Positions 28,483 through 37,637 of a stretch of 64,000 nucleotides of DNA are shown piece after piece. Each line of letters opens with the position of its first letter. Position 1 is the stretch's first letter. The position numbers and the translations under genes are program-made. The notes beneath the pieces were generated by a model. That model searched no databases. It saw nothing but the letters and a program-made list of their open reading frames with translations, and was not told where the DNA came from. Location: assembly GCF_037076565.1 (NCBI RefSeq), contig NZ_AP029028.1:1-64000 (forward strand), read 5' to 3'. Source of the stretch: Herbaspirillum sp. DW155 (GTDB taxonomy: Bacteria > Pseudomonadota > Gammaproteobacteria > Burkholderiales > Burkholderiaceae_D).

Positions 28483-30204
28483 ATGAGTGGATCCGAACCG
28501 ACCCGCCTGGTCGGCACAGCCTGGGATGAAGAGGGCAATGATGTGGCGCAATCGGTGCTGACCGGCAAGCGCATGAAGGTCAGGGCCTTGTGCCTGACTA
28601 CACCGGATGTGGTGATTCCGATCCTGTTCGTACCGGGCATCATGGGGACCAGGCTCAAGGTCATCGGGCGTGACAAGGGTCCGGCATGGTTCCCGCCCGA
28701 GGCCAAATGGGAAGCCGTCGTGCTGCTGCTCAAGCACTTTTGCCGCACTGCTGCAGACCGCCAGCGCTTGCTCAACCCCGATACCACCGAGGTGGATCAA
28801 GACGGGCCCGCCTATCCTGACGACATCAGCAAGACGCTGCTGGCCTTCGCCCCTGGCAAGACCGATGCCGAGCGCATCAAGTGGCGTGGCTGGGGGCAAC
28901 TGCACGCGGACAGTTATTTGCCGATTCTTTCACTGCTGGAGACGAGCATGGCGTTGATCTTCGATCCGGCCAGCCAGGGCAAGAAACTCACTTCACATTG
29001 GCAGGAACTGGTGATGGCGCGCCAGGATGCGACCAGGCTAGGCGCGCAGAAGCCGTTCACACCACTGCAGGAGAAGCAGTTGCAGGACGCTGCCGAACTG
29101 CTCTATCCGGTGCATGCGGTGGGCTATAACTGGCTGCAGAGCAACAAGGTGTCGGCACAGCGGCTGGCTGACCAGATCGAACGGATCACTGCGTATTACC
29201 GCAGCAAGGGGAAAAGTTGCGAGCAGGTGATTCTGGTCACGCACAGCATGGGCGGCCTGGTGGCGAGAGCTTGCGCGCAGTTGCCGCAGATGGCCGAACG
29301 TATCCTGGGTGTGGTGCATGGTGTGATGCCGGCCATCGGCGCACCGGCGACCTACAAGCGTATCCGGGCGGGGTTTGAAGGCGCAGCGCAGGTGATTCTG
29401 GGGCGCAATGGCGCCGAGTGTTCGGCGGTGATGGCCAATGCAGCTGGCCCGCTGGAATTGCTGCCGACGGCGCAATACAAGACCTGGAGCAATAAAGGAG
29501 AACGGCATTGGCTGCGGGTCAGTTATGTGGGTATCGGACAGCGTGGGATGCCTGAGGAGATGGAAAGCTTCCTGGGTGAGGGGGATCCTTACGCGAAGAT
29601 TTATCTGAACAACTCGCCGGATTGGTGGAAGTTGATTCGGGAGGATCTGATTGATCCGGCAGGGCGGGAAGAAAAGGCGGCGAGCAAAGCAAGAGGAACG
29701 GGCATCCCTGATAACGATCTCCGCAAGCCAGACTTCGACAGGTTTGCTTTGAACTTGCAGAAGGCCCGTGAGTTGCACGAACTCATCCACCAAAAGTACC
29801 ACGCAAGAACCTACGCCTACTATGCGGCGGATCCTCAACGACCTTCTTGGAATGAAGTGCAATGGAAGTGTCCAGTTTCTGTTCCGGACGATATTAAAAC
29901 GGCGATGCTCAGGGATGACAACCTGAATCGCGAGATTTTCCTGGCGTTCAGGAAAGGGAGTGCACGCCGTTTTGTCTTGCAGGAACCGACAGGACCAGGT
30001 GACGGTACCGTACCGGTCGAATCGGGTGCGGCGCCTACTCCTCATGTCCTGCAGATGTTCAAGCACGAAGGAAACGCGAAAGGGCATGACAGTTACGACC
30101 ATCAGTATTCCTACAACAGCAGGATCGCGCAGGCAGCGACGCTGTATTCCATCGTGAGCATCGTCAGCGAATCGGCATGGGTGCGAAGGGAATTCAAGAA
30201 ATGA
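28483..30204 (+). CDS. T6SS lipase effector (Tle-like alpha/beta hydrolase), copy 1
   Basis: This is a probable phospholipase toxin delivered into rival cells by the adjacent VgrG. The 573-residue product has no signal peptide. LFVPGIMGTRL (48-58) resembles the oxyanion region of LCAT/PGAP1-type lipases. The nucleophile elbow is VTHSMGGLVARA with Ser255. GDGTVP, near residue 505, is a likely acid residue, and GHDSYDHQYSYN near 540 is the likely catalytic His. Its immunity gene overlaps it by ATGA. The first about 376 residues are almost identical to copy 2, and the rest diverges apart from the catalytic islands. I place it nearest the Tle4 class because the partner resembles Tli4, but the subclass is not certain. 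Confidence 0.85.
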   Translation: MSGSEPTRLVGTAWDEEGNDVAQSVLTGKRMKVRALCLTTPDVVIPILFVPGIMGTRLKVIGRDKGPAWFPPEAKWEAVVLLLKHFCRTAADRQRLLNPDTTEVDQDGPAYPDDISKTLLAFAPGKTDAERIKWRGWGQLHADSYLPILSLLETSMALIFDPASQGKKLTSHWQELVMARQDATRLGAQKPFTPLQEKQLQDAAELLYPVHAVGYNWLQSNKVSAQRLADQIERITAYYRSKGKSCEQVILVTHSMGGLVARACAQLPQMAERILGVVHGVMPAIGAPATYKRIRAGFEGAAQVILGRNGAECSAVMANAAGPLELLPTAQYKTWSNKGERHWLRVSYVGIGQRGMPEEMESFLGEGDPYAKIYLNNSPDWWKLIREDLIDPAGREEKAASKARGTGIPDNDLRKPDFDRFALNLQKARELHELIHQKYHARTYAYYAADPQRPSWNEVQWKCPVSVPDDIKTAMLRDDNLNREIFLAFRKGSARRFVLQEPTGPGDGTVPVESGAAPTPHVLQMFKHEGNAKGHDSYDHQYSYNSRIAQAATLYSIVSIVSESAWVRREFKK

Positions 30205-31262
30205 TGAATTTCAACAGCCTGTCTTTCATCAATGGCCTCTCCATGGTGTTGTGTACCTTTGCGCTGTCTGGAGACCTGTCAATTTATTCTGGATCTGCAA
30301 GCATGAACAAATCACTTGGCCCCGTGACGACCTTTTGTGTTGGGCGTTTTCTGATTGATGTTCCCCAAGGCTCAACGCTGAGTGGCGGAAATTATCTCTA
30401 CGACTTCACGCGGATAGAGCGACCGCAGGCCATGGAGGTCGAGGCATTTTCCGCCCGTCATGCCGAAAGGGAGCGCTTTCTCAGAGAGGAAAAACACAAG
30501 AGCGAACCGAGCCTTCTACGTCTGGTGGAAATACCGGACACCTATTCCAGAATATATGTCTACTGGCAGAGCGCCCATATCACTGCCGTTGCCGAGGTTG
30601 ATGGCTATCTCTGGACGAACGGTGTCCAGTTTTTACTGAAGACCCAGGCCGGAATGAGTGCGCCACCCCCCGGGATCAGCAGTCGCCAAGACTACGCCGT
30701 TGCCCGAATGCGAGAGACGCTCGCCAACCTGAGAACCCGTCAAGATGACGATATCCCCACCGAGCCCGGATATTGTTTCGAAGGCGGCTTCATCGCCAAT
30801 CCAGAGTGGGAAAACGAAGAAGCCGGCATCGACATCGACATCGCCGGCCACCCCGATGCCTTTGTCTCTGTCTGGTTCTATCCACTGGCAATGAGCAAGC
30901 ACGACCGTCCCCTGCTGGATCGCATGGGTGACGTGCTGCAAATGTTGGGTCGTATGGCGACCTCAGTGCACGTGCTACGACGAGGCGACCGCCAGGTCGG
31001 CCCCTACAAGGGCCAGGAATTTTTGGTGAGTGCGCCCAACAGCGGCGGTCTGCGCGGTCACAGCTTTATCTGGGAGACCGAAGGAGAAGGCACGCTCGAT
31101 ACCCCCGCGCTCAAGATCGAATTGACCACCGGCCATCACGACGAAAACAGCAATCCTCAACAAACCAGGATGACCGACGCCCAGGCCATGAAGCTGTGGG
31201 ACGACGTGTTGGACAGTTTCCGCCTGCGTCCCGTCGTCAGTGCGCAGGAGACGCGACCATGA
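30201..31262 (+). CDS. Tli4-like periplasmic immunity protein, copy 1
   Basis: This is the probable antitoxin for the preceding lipase. The 353-residue product starts MMNFNSLSFING with a hydrophobic N-terminus suggesting export to the periplasm, where Tle lipases act. FCVGRFLIDVPQGS near residue 45 and IPTEPGYCFEGGFI near 185 match the pattern of Tli4-family immunity proteins. The ATG overlaps the effector stop (ATGA, 30201-30204), and its own stop overlaps the next effector's ATG (31259-31262). The C-terminal half, from about residue 182, is nearly identical to copy 2, while the N-terminal half is not. Confidence 0.82.
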   Translation: MMNFNSLSFINGLSMVLCTFALSGDLSIYSGSASMNKSLGPVTTFCVGRFLIDVPQGSTLSGGNYLYDFTRIERPQAMEVEAFSARHAERERFLREEKHKSEPSLLRLVEIPDTYSRIYVYWQSAHITAVAEVDGYLWTNGVQFLLKTQAGMSAPPPGISSRQDYAVARMRETLANLRTRQDDDIPTEPGYCFEGGFIANPEWENEEAGIDIDIAGHPDAFVSVWFYPLAMSKHDRPLLDRMGDVLQMLGRMATSVHVLRRGDRQVGPYKGQEFLVSAPNSGGLRGHSFIWETEGEGTLDTPALKIELTTGHHDENSNPQQTRMTDAQAMKLWDDVLDSFRLRPVVSAQETRP

Positions 31263-32989
31263 CGCGTTCGACAGCCGGCATCGAACCGACCCGCCTGGTC
31301 GGCACAGCCTGGGATGAAGAGGGCAATGATGTGGCGCAATCGGTGCTGACTGGCAAGCGCATGAAGGTGCGCGCTTTGTGCCTGACCACACCGGATGTGG
31401 TGGTCCCGATCCTGTTCGTACCGGGCATCATGGGGACCAGGCTCAAGGTCATCGGGCGTGACAAGGGTCCGGCATGGTTCCCGCCCGAGGCCAAATGGGA
31501 AGCCGTCGTGCTGCTGCTCAAGCACTTTTGCCGCACTGCTGCAGACCGCCAGCGCTTGCTCAACCCCGATACCACCGAGGTGGATCAAGACGGGCCGGCC
31601 TATCCTGACGACATCAGCAAGACGCTGCTGGCTTTCGCCCCTGGCAAGACTGATGCCGAGCGCATCAAGTGGCGTGGCTGGGGGCAGCTTCATGCGGACA
31701 GTTATTTGCCGATTCTTTCACTGCTGGAGACGAGCATGGCGCTGATCTTCGATCCGGCCAGCCAGGGCAAGAAACTCACTTCACATTGGCAGGAACTGGT
31801 GATGGCGCGCCAGGATGCGACCAGGCTAGGCGCGCAGAAGCCGTTCACACCACTGCAGGAGAAGCAGTTGCAGGACGCTGCCGAACTGCTCTATCCGGTG
31901 CATGCGGTGGGCTATAACTGGCTGCAGAGCAACAAGGTGTCGGCACAGCGGCTGGCTGACCAGATCGAACGGATCACTGCGTATTACCGCAGCAAGGGGA
32001 AAAGTTGCGAGCAGGTGATTCTGGTCACGCACAGCATGGGCGGCCTGGTGGCGAGAGCTTGCGCGCAGTTGCCGCAGATGGCCGAACGTATCCTGGGTGT
32101 GGTGCATGGTGTGATGCCGGCCATCGGCGCCCCGGCGACCTACAAGCGTATCCGGGCGGGGTTTGAAGGCGCGGCGCAGGTGATTCTGGGGCGCAATGGC
32201 GCCGAGTGTTCGGCGGTGATGGCCAATGCACCTGGCCCGCTGGAATTGCTGCCGACGGCGCAATACAAGACCTGGAGCAATAAAGGAGAACGGCATTGGC
32301 TGCGGGTCAGTTATGTGGGTATCGGACAGCGTGGGATGCCTGAGGAGATGGAAAGCTTCCTGGGTGAGGGAGATCCTTACGCGAAGATTTATCTGAACAA
32401 TACTGCGGATTGGTGGAAGTTGATCCGCGAAGATTTGATCGATCCGGCTGGAAGAGAAGACAGGGCGAAATTGCGAAGCGCGGGAAAAGACAAGGCAAAA
32501 GAGCCGGCCTCCGACTTTAAAAAATTCCAGGACAATCTCGACGTCTCTCGGAAGCTTCATTCGATCATCAAAGATCGATACCACTCAAATAGCTACGCAT
32601 ATTACGCCAGCGATCCAGAAAGGTTGACTTGGAATGAGGTGCAGTGGAAATGTCAGACGCCCGTGCCTGGCGATCCTCGCTACGCTTTACTTGCGGAAGA
32701 TGATTTAAACGGTTCCATAGAATTGCTCTTCAATGGTAACAAACGATACCGTTTTCTGATTCAAGGTGGTAGCGGGAATGGAGATGGCACTGTGCCGGCC
32801 GAATCGGCCGCAAGTGCGAAAAAGCATGTCGTTCAAATCTTCAGGCATGGTGGACGGTCCAGCGGTCACGACTCCTACGACCATCAGTATTCGTATAACT
32901 CCCCAACCACTCAGGCAGTGACCTTGTATTGCATCGTCAAGATGGTCTCCGAGTCCGACCTGGTTACACGTTCTTCAGCCAAGTCGTGA
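31259..32989 (+). CDS. T6SS lipase effector (Tle-like alpha/beta hydrolase), copy 2
   Basis: This is the second lipase toxin, of 576 residues, starting MTRSTAGIEPTRL. From EPTRLVG to about residue 380 it matches copy 1 nearly base for base (31283-32398 against 28495-29610), including PGIMGTRL and the HSMGGL nucleophile. After that the sequence diverges: it contains REDRAKLRSAGKDKAKEP instead of REEKAASKARGTGIPDN. GDGTVPAES and GHDSYDHQYSYN are preserved, so the catalytic Asp and His are probably kept. The start overlaps the first immunity gene and the end overlaps the second immunity gene (GTGA). Confidence 0.85.
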   Translation: MTRSTAGIEPTRLVGTAWDEEGNDVAQSVLTGKRMKVRALCLTTPDVVVPILFVPGIMGTRLKVIGRDKGPAWFPPEAKWEAVVLLLKHFCRTAADRQRLLNPDTTEVDQDGPAYPDDISKTLLAFAPGKTDAERIKWRGWGQLHADSYLPILSLLETSMALIFDPASQGKKLTSHWQELVMARQDATRLGAQKPFTPLQEKQLQDAAELLYPVHAVGYNWLQSNKVSAQRLADQIERITAYYRSKGKSCEQVILVTHSMGGLVARACAQLPQMAERILGVVHGVMPAIGAPATYKRIRAGFEGAAQVILGRNGAECSAVMANAPGPLELLPTAQYKTWSNKGERHWLRVSYVGIGQRGMPEEMESFLGEGDPYAKIYLNNTADWWKLIREDLIDPAGREDRAKLRSAGKDKAKEPASDFKKFQDNLDVSRKLHSIIKDRYHSNSYAYYASDPERLTWNEVQWKCQTPVPGDPRYALLAEDDLNGSIELLFNGNKRYRFLIQGGSGNGDGTVPAESAASAKKHVVQIFRHGGRSSGHDSYDHQYSYNSPTTQAVTLYCIVKMVSESDLVTRSSAKS

Positions 32990-34041
32990 AGCTCCAGAAA
33001 CTTATCGTTTTGATCCTCGTATCGACGCTTCTGAGCGCGACAACGGCATTTGATCAGTCACCCGGCCGAGCCAGCTCGCACATGATGAATAAAAATATGG
33101 ACACAAACAATGAAACGCCGGTCCGCACATTTTGTACGGGCAGATTTCTGATCGATCTTCCGGCAGGTTCCCAACTAAGCGGGGGAAACTACCAATATGC
33201 TTTTGCCCGCATTGAAGCACCGAAGACGATGGGCAAGGATGACTTTGAAAAGGAGGTACTGGCTAGAGCGACGTATCTGCGAACTACACAGCATGACTCC
33301 GGTGCGCCAATGCTGATCGACATAATCCGGCCGGACCACGATAGTGCGATATTGGTTTCCTGGAACCATGATGCAAGCACCGTAGTGATGTCGATGACTG
33401 GCTATCGTTGGACGGAGGGCCGCAGTTTTTCCTTCTCGATGAAAGTCGATGATGATCACCACTCGGAAGGTCTGGATGCGATGCGACAGCTGCTGTTCAA
33501 CCTCCGTTATCGACCCGAAGACGATATTCCCACCGAGCCCGGATATTGTTTCGAAGGCGGCTTCATCGCCAATCCAGAGTGGGAAAACGAAGAAGCCGGC
33601 ATCGACATCGACATCGCCGGCCACCCCGATGCCTTTGTCTCTGTCTGGTTCTATCCACTGGCAATGAGCAAGCACGACCGTCCCCTGCTGGATCGCATGG
33701 GTGACGTGCTGCAAATGTTGGGTCGCATGGCGACCTCGGTGCACGTGTTACGTCGAGGCGACCGCCAGGTCGGCCCCTACAAGGGTCAGGAATTTTTGGT
33801 GAGTGCGCCCAACAGCGGCGGTCTGCGCGGCCACAGCTTTATCTGGGAGACCGAAGGAGAAGGCACGCTCGATACCCCCGCGCTGAAGATCGAATTGACC
33901 ACCGGCCATCGTGACAAGAACGGCAATCCGCAACAAACCAGGCTGACCGATGAACAAGCCATGAAGCTGTGGGACGAAGTGCTGGACAGTTTCCGCCTGC
34001 GCCCGATCCGGGCTGTGCCAGCCTCTCTTACGCCGACGTAG
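32986..34041 (+). CDS. Tli4-like periplasmic immunity protein, copy 2
   Basis: This is the probable antitoxin for lipase copy 2. A GTG start at 32986 overlaps the effector stop (GTGA) and gives a good signal peptide (VKLQKLIVLILVSTLLSATTA). The product has 351 residues. FCTGRFLIDLPAGSQLSGGNY near residue 44 aligns with copy 1, but the rest of the N-terminal half is different (for example HDSGAPMLIDIIRPDHDS). From DDIPTEPGYCFEGGF (33520) to the end it is almost identical to copy 1. The AT-richer divergent half suggests import of a different allele. Confidence 0.82.
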   Translation: MKLQKLIVLILVSTLLSATTAFDQSPGRASSHMMNKNMDTNNETPVRTFCTGRFLIDLPAGSQLSGGNYQYAFARIEAPKTMGKDDFEKEVLARATYLRTTQHDSGAPMLIDIIRPDHDSAILVSWNHDASTVVMSMTGYRWTEGRSFSFSMKVDDDHHSEGLDAMRQLLFNLRYRPEDDIPTEPGYCFEGGFIANPEWENEEAGIDIDIAGHPDAFVSVWFYPLAMSKHDRPLLDRMGDVLQMLGRMATSVHVLRRGDRQVGPYKGQEFLVSAPNSGGLRGHSFIWETEGEGTLDTPALKIELTTGHRDKNGNPQQTRLTDEQAMKLWDEVLDSFRLRPIRAVPASLTPT

Positions 34042-34104
34042 CCAGCGTCGCCCTTCGCCGTCTTGTCGCTACTGCTTCCTGATACCTATCGAAAGGAATC
34101 CACC

Positions 34105-34371
34105 ATGCCCAACATCATCCGCCTGGGTGACGCCACTTCCCACGGAGGCCAGGTCACGCAAGTGAGCGCCACCCATTTCACGGTCGGCGGCTTACCCGTC
34201 GCGCGGGTCGGCGATGCCTGCAGCTGTCCGCAAAAAGGACACGACAACTGCACCATCGCCGAAGGACATCCCCATCACAAGATCGATGGCATCGCCGTCG
34301 CCTACGAAGGCCACAAGACCAGCTGCGGGGCCACGCTCATCGCCAGTACCGGCTACTTCAGCGCACAGTGA
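34105..34371 (+). CDS. PAAR-domain T6SS spike tip protein
   Basis: The 88-residue PAAR protein forms the cone that caps the VgrG spike. It reads MPNIIRLGDATSHGGQ, then VARVGDACSCPQKGHDNC, then GHKTSCGATLIAST, with His and Cys residues spaced as in PAAR metal sites. AAAGGAA precedes the ATG. It closes the vgrG-effector-immunity array and has no C-terminal toxin extension, so it is likely structural. Confidence 0.9.
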   Translation: MPNIIRLGDATSHGGQVTQVSATHFTVGGLPVARVGDACSCPQKGHDNCTIAEGHPHHKIDGIAVAYEGHKTSCGATLIASTGYFSAQ

Positions 34372-34411
34372 CAGCGTACCGCCACGCCCTCACCTTTCCG
34401 GCCAGTGCATC

Positions 34412-36016
34412 TCAGGCATAGGTCAATCGCGCAGTCGATGGCGCCGCGACCACCTTCAGTGCCGGCGCTCCGCCCTCCAGCTTGAACACCGACACCAGTC
34501 GCGCCAGTTGCGCCGCCTGGTCCTGCAAGGATTGCGCCGCTGCTGCAGCCTGCTCGACCAGTGCGGCATTCTGCTGCGTCACCTGGTCCATCTGCACGAT
34601 GGCCAGGTTGACCTGTTCGATCCCCGCACTCTGCTCCTGGCCGGCGGCGCTGATCTCGTTGACCACCTCGCCGACCCGCTGCACGCTTTGCACCACGTCG
34701 TGCATGGTTCGCCCGGCCTGTTCGACCAGCTTGCTGCCATTGCCTACGCGCGCCACCGAGTCGGCGATGAGCGCCTTGATCTCATGCGCGGCGGTGGCCG
34801 ATCGCTGTGCCAGCGCGCGCACTTCCGACGCGACCACCGCAAAGCCGCGTCCCTGCTCACCGGCGCGGGCCGCTTCCACGGCGGCGTTCAGGGCCAGGAT
34901 GTTGGTCTGGAAAGCGATCCCGTCGATGACCGCAATGATGTCGACGATTCTCTTGGAAGAGGCATCGATGGCGCCCATCGTCTCCACGACCTGATTCACC
35001 ACGTCGCCACCCTGGCGCGCAATGTCGCTGGCCGATCCGGCCAGTTCGTTGGCCTGGCCGGCATGGCTGGCGTTCTGCTTGACGGTGGCGGTGAGCTGTT
35101 CCATCGAAGAAGCCGTCTCTTCCAGCGAGGCCGCCTGCTCTTCCGTGCGCGAGGACAGATCGAGGTTCCCGCGCGCGATTTCGCTGCTGGCCGTGGCGAT
35201 GGTATCGGTCGAGACGCGCACCTGGCTGACGATTTCCAGCAGCCGGTCATTCATCTTCTTGAGTGCCCGCAGCAACATGCTGGTTTCATCGCGGCCATGC
35301 GCATCGATGGCCGAGGTCAGGTCCCCGGCGGCCACCGTCTCGGCCACGCGCACCGCGCGATCCAGGGGCGCGGTGATGCTGCGCGTGATCATCCAGGCAA
35401 TCGCTGCAGCCGCAGCCAGACCCGCAGCGGCCAGGGCCAGCAGCAGGGTGCGGGCCTGCACGTAATTGCTTTCGACCTCATTGCCGGCCGCTTCCATCAT
35501 GGCGTGCTGCTGCTTGATGAGGGCGTCGGCGGCATTCATGGTTGCGCTCTGCACCGGGCGCACTTCGTCGATCAGCACGTCGATGGCGCCCTCCTTGCCA
35601 CCCTGCTGCACCATGGCCAGCACCTTGTCGCGTTTCTCGAAATAGGCGCTCTGGGCCGTCACCAGCTTGTTGAGCGCAGTGCGACTGTCCTCATCGGTGA
35701 GCAGCTTGTCCAGCTGGGCCAGATCCTCCTTGATGGCACGGTCGGCGCCGGTGATGCGCTCGTACTCGCTCTTGATCTGCGGCTCCCGTTTCAACAGCAG
35801 AATGTTGCGTACCGAGCGCGCGATCAGGTTGAGCTGGTCGACGATATCCCCTGCCACCACGGTCTTGGGATACTTGTCGTTGATCACATCCTTCATCTGT
35901 ACGTTGAGCTGCCCCAGGCGGACGATGCCGTTGGCGGCCATGGCCAGCATCAGTACCATCAGCAGGCCGAAGCCCAGCCACAGGCGGAGACGAATGGTGA
36001 CGTTGGAAAGCTGCAT
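34412..36016 (-). CDS. Methyl-accepting chemotaxis protein
   Basis: The 534-residue transmembrane chemoreceptor has a transmembrane helix at about 10-30, a four-helix-bundle periplasmic sensor (about 31-188) and a second helix at about 190-212 ([20 protein letters not shown]). HAMP lies at about 213-265, followed by the signalling domain whose hairpin tip reads [20 protein letters not shown] and [20 protein letters not shown]. The C-terminus (ARLTYA) lacks the NWETF-type CheR tether. The ligand is unknown. Its position near the gentisate operon makes an aromatic attractant conceivable, but there is no direct evidence. Confidence 0.93.
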   Translation of the reverse strand: MQLSNVTIRLRLWLGFGLLMVLMLAMAANGIVRLGQLNVQMKDVINDKYPKTVVAGDIVDQLNLIARSVRNILLLKREPQIKSEYERITGADRAIKEDLAQLDKLLTDEDSRTALNKLVTAQSAYFEKRDKVLAMVQQGGKEGAIDVLIDEVRPVQSATMNAADALIKQQHAMMEAAGNEVESNYVQARTLLLALAAAGLAAAAAIAWMITRSITAPLDRAVRVAETVAAGDLTSAIDAHGRDETSMLLRALKKMNDRLLEIVSQVRVSTDTIATASSEIARGNLDLSSRTEEQAASLEETASSMEQLTATVKQNASHAGQANELAGSASDIARQGGDVVNQVVETMGAIDASSKRIVDIIAVIDGIAFQTNILALNAAVEAARAGEQGRGFAVVASEVRALAQRSATAAHEIKALIADSVARVGNGSKLVEQAGRTMHDVVQSVQRVGEVVNEISAAGQEQSAGIEQVNLAIVQMDQVTQQNAALVEQAAAAAQSLQDQAAQLARLVSVFKLEGGAPALKVVAAPSTARLTYA

Positions 36017-36220
36017 GGAATTCCCCTGTTATCGTTGGTTGTCGTCAGGCAAACCGATGCCGTGGCGTAACAGGAAATCAATCGTTGAGTGGCATCCTGC
36101 TTGCCGTGCGGCAGCTTCAGCATAGGAGACAAGCAGGAGGAAGCCAAGCACGGCCAGGCCCGGTCCGTGAAAAACGCCGCAGCACAAGGCGGCGGCGCAG
36201 ACCAGGCAGCGCGAGAGCGA

Positions 36221-37549
36221 TCAGGTAGCGGCCGGAACCAGCGGCCGTTGCGGCGCCCGCCTGCCCAGCACGGCAATGGCCAGTGCCGATACCAGGGCAG
36301 GCACGGCCAGCATGGCCAGGATCAACTCCATGCCGAGGTTCATCGACATCATCCAGCCGCCGCACAGCGATCCCACCACCGAGCCGCAGCGACCCGCCGC
36401 ATTGGCCCAGCTGACGCCCGTGGCGCGGTTGTGGGTCGGATAGAACTGGGCGGCCAGGGCATTGGCGCCGACCTGTGTCCCGCTGACGAAGATGCCGACG
36501 CCAAAGATGGCCAGCACCAGCAGCCACAGATGGCCGCCGCTCAGGCCACTGGCCACCACGCTGACCGCACCCAGGACATAGGCCAGCGACAGGGTGCGAT
36601 GCGCACCGGCACGGTCCATGCAGCGGCCCAGCACGATGGCTCCCAGCGTGCCGCCGATCTGGAAGGTGGATGTTACCAGCGAGGCCTTGCTCATCGATGC
36701 CCCGGCATTGGTCAGCAGCGTGGGCAACCAGCTCGAAATGAGATAGATGATCAACAGGCTCATGAAGAAGCTGATCCACAGCAATATCGTCCCCATCGCA
36801 TATTGCGCACTGAAGAGCGCGCGCACGGGTGTGCCGCTGGCCTTCTCGTCCACGCTCAGCAGTGGCGTCTGCGTGAGGGCCGGGGCCAGACGGCGCAGCA
36901 GCGCTTGCATGCGCGCGGGCGCGGCCTGCCGGCTGACCAGGAAGCGCAGCGATTCCGGCAGCCACAGCACCAGGGCCGGCACCAGCAGCAGCGGCAGGAT
37001 CCCGCCGGCGAGCAGCACGCCGCGCCAGCCCACGCTGGCCAGCAGATGCGCCGAGGCCAGTCCGCCCACGGCCGAGCCGATGGTGAAGCCGCAGAACATG
37101 AGCGTCACCAGTGTGGAGCGTCGCGCCGAAGGACAGTATTCGGAGGTCATGGTAATGGCGCAGGGCATGGCGCCGCCCAGGCCCAGCCCGGTCAGGAAGC
37201 GCCACGCCACCAGCCAGCCCAGGCTGGGTGACCAGGCCGCCGCCAGGCTGGTGAGGCCGAAGAACAGGACCGAACACACCAGGATGGTCTTGCGCCCCAG
37301 GCGGTCAGCCAGCGGACCGAAGACCAGGGCGCCGGCCATCAGACCGAACAGGCCGGCCCCGAACAGCGGTGCCAGTGCGGCCGCGCTCAGTTGCCACTCG
37401 GCACGGATGGCGGGGGCGATGAAGCCGATGGCGGCGGTGTCGAAACCATCGACCGTCACCACGAAAAAGCACAGCCACAGCGTGAGCCGCTGCAGCCGCG
37501 AGAAAGGCAGTGCATCGATGAATTGCTGTACGTCTTGCCTGGTTTGCAT
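36221..37549 (-). CDS. MFS aromatic acid:H+ symporter
   Basis: The 442-residue, 12-helix major facilitator is of the AAHS type (PcaK/MhbT/GenK-like). DGFDTAAIGFIAPAI, near residue 30, is the family's conserved helix-1 motif, and GPLADRLGRKTILV is the loop 2-3 MFS motif. GGAMPCAITMTSEYCPSARR, near residue 130, is also typical. The ATG at 37549 is preceded by GGAGAC. It is the last gene of the gentisate operon, 88 bases after the fumarylpyruvate hydrolase gene, which suggests uptake of 3-hydroxybenzoate or gentisate. Confidence 0.85.
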   Translation of the reverse strand: MQTRQDVQQFIDALPFSRLQRLTLWLCFFVVTVDGFDTAAIGFIAPAIRAEWQLSAAALAPLFGAGLFGLMAGALVFGPLADRLGRKTILVCSVLFFGLTSLAAAWSPSLGWLVAWRFLTGLGLGGAMPCAITMTSEYCPSARRSTLVTLMFCGFTIGSAVGGLASAHLLASVGWRGVLLAGGILPLLLVPALVLWLPESLRFLVSRQAAPARMQALLRRLAPALTQTPLLSVDEKASGTPVRALFSAQYAMGTILLWISFFMSLLIIYLISSWLPTLLTNAGASMSKASLVTSTFQIGGTLGAIVLGRCMDRAGAHRTLSLAYVLGAVSVVASGLSGGHLWLLVLAIFGVGIFVSGTQVGANALAAQFYPTHNRATGVSWANAAGRCGSVVGSLCGGWMMSMNLGMELILAMLAVPALVSALAIAVLGRRAPQRPLVPAAT

Positions 37550-37637
37550 GGCATGTCTCCTCTCTGGATAGGGTGAGCCGCGCGACATGGGCGCGGCTTC
37601 GTGTGCAGGGAAAAAGCGGAATGCGTGATGACCGGCC

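Larger units (their letters stand above)
28495..34002 (+). repeat. Tandem duplication of the effector-immunity unit with divergent core
   Basis: The two units are offset by about 2.78 kb. Near-identical blocks are effector 5' parts (28495-29610 and 31283-32398) and immunity 3' parts (30747-31229 and 33520-34002). The blocks between them (29611-30746 and 32399-33519; 1136 and 1121 bp) are strongly diverged. The order in each unit is conserved - variable - conserved, with the variable block spanning the effector/immunity gene junction. Confidence 0.9.
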
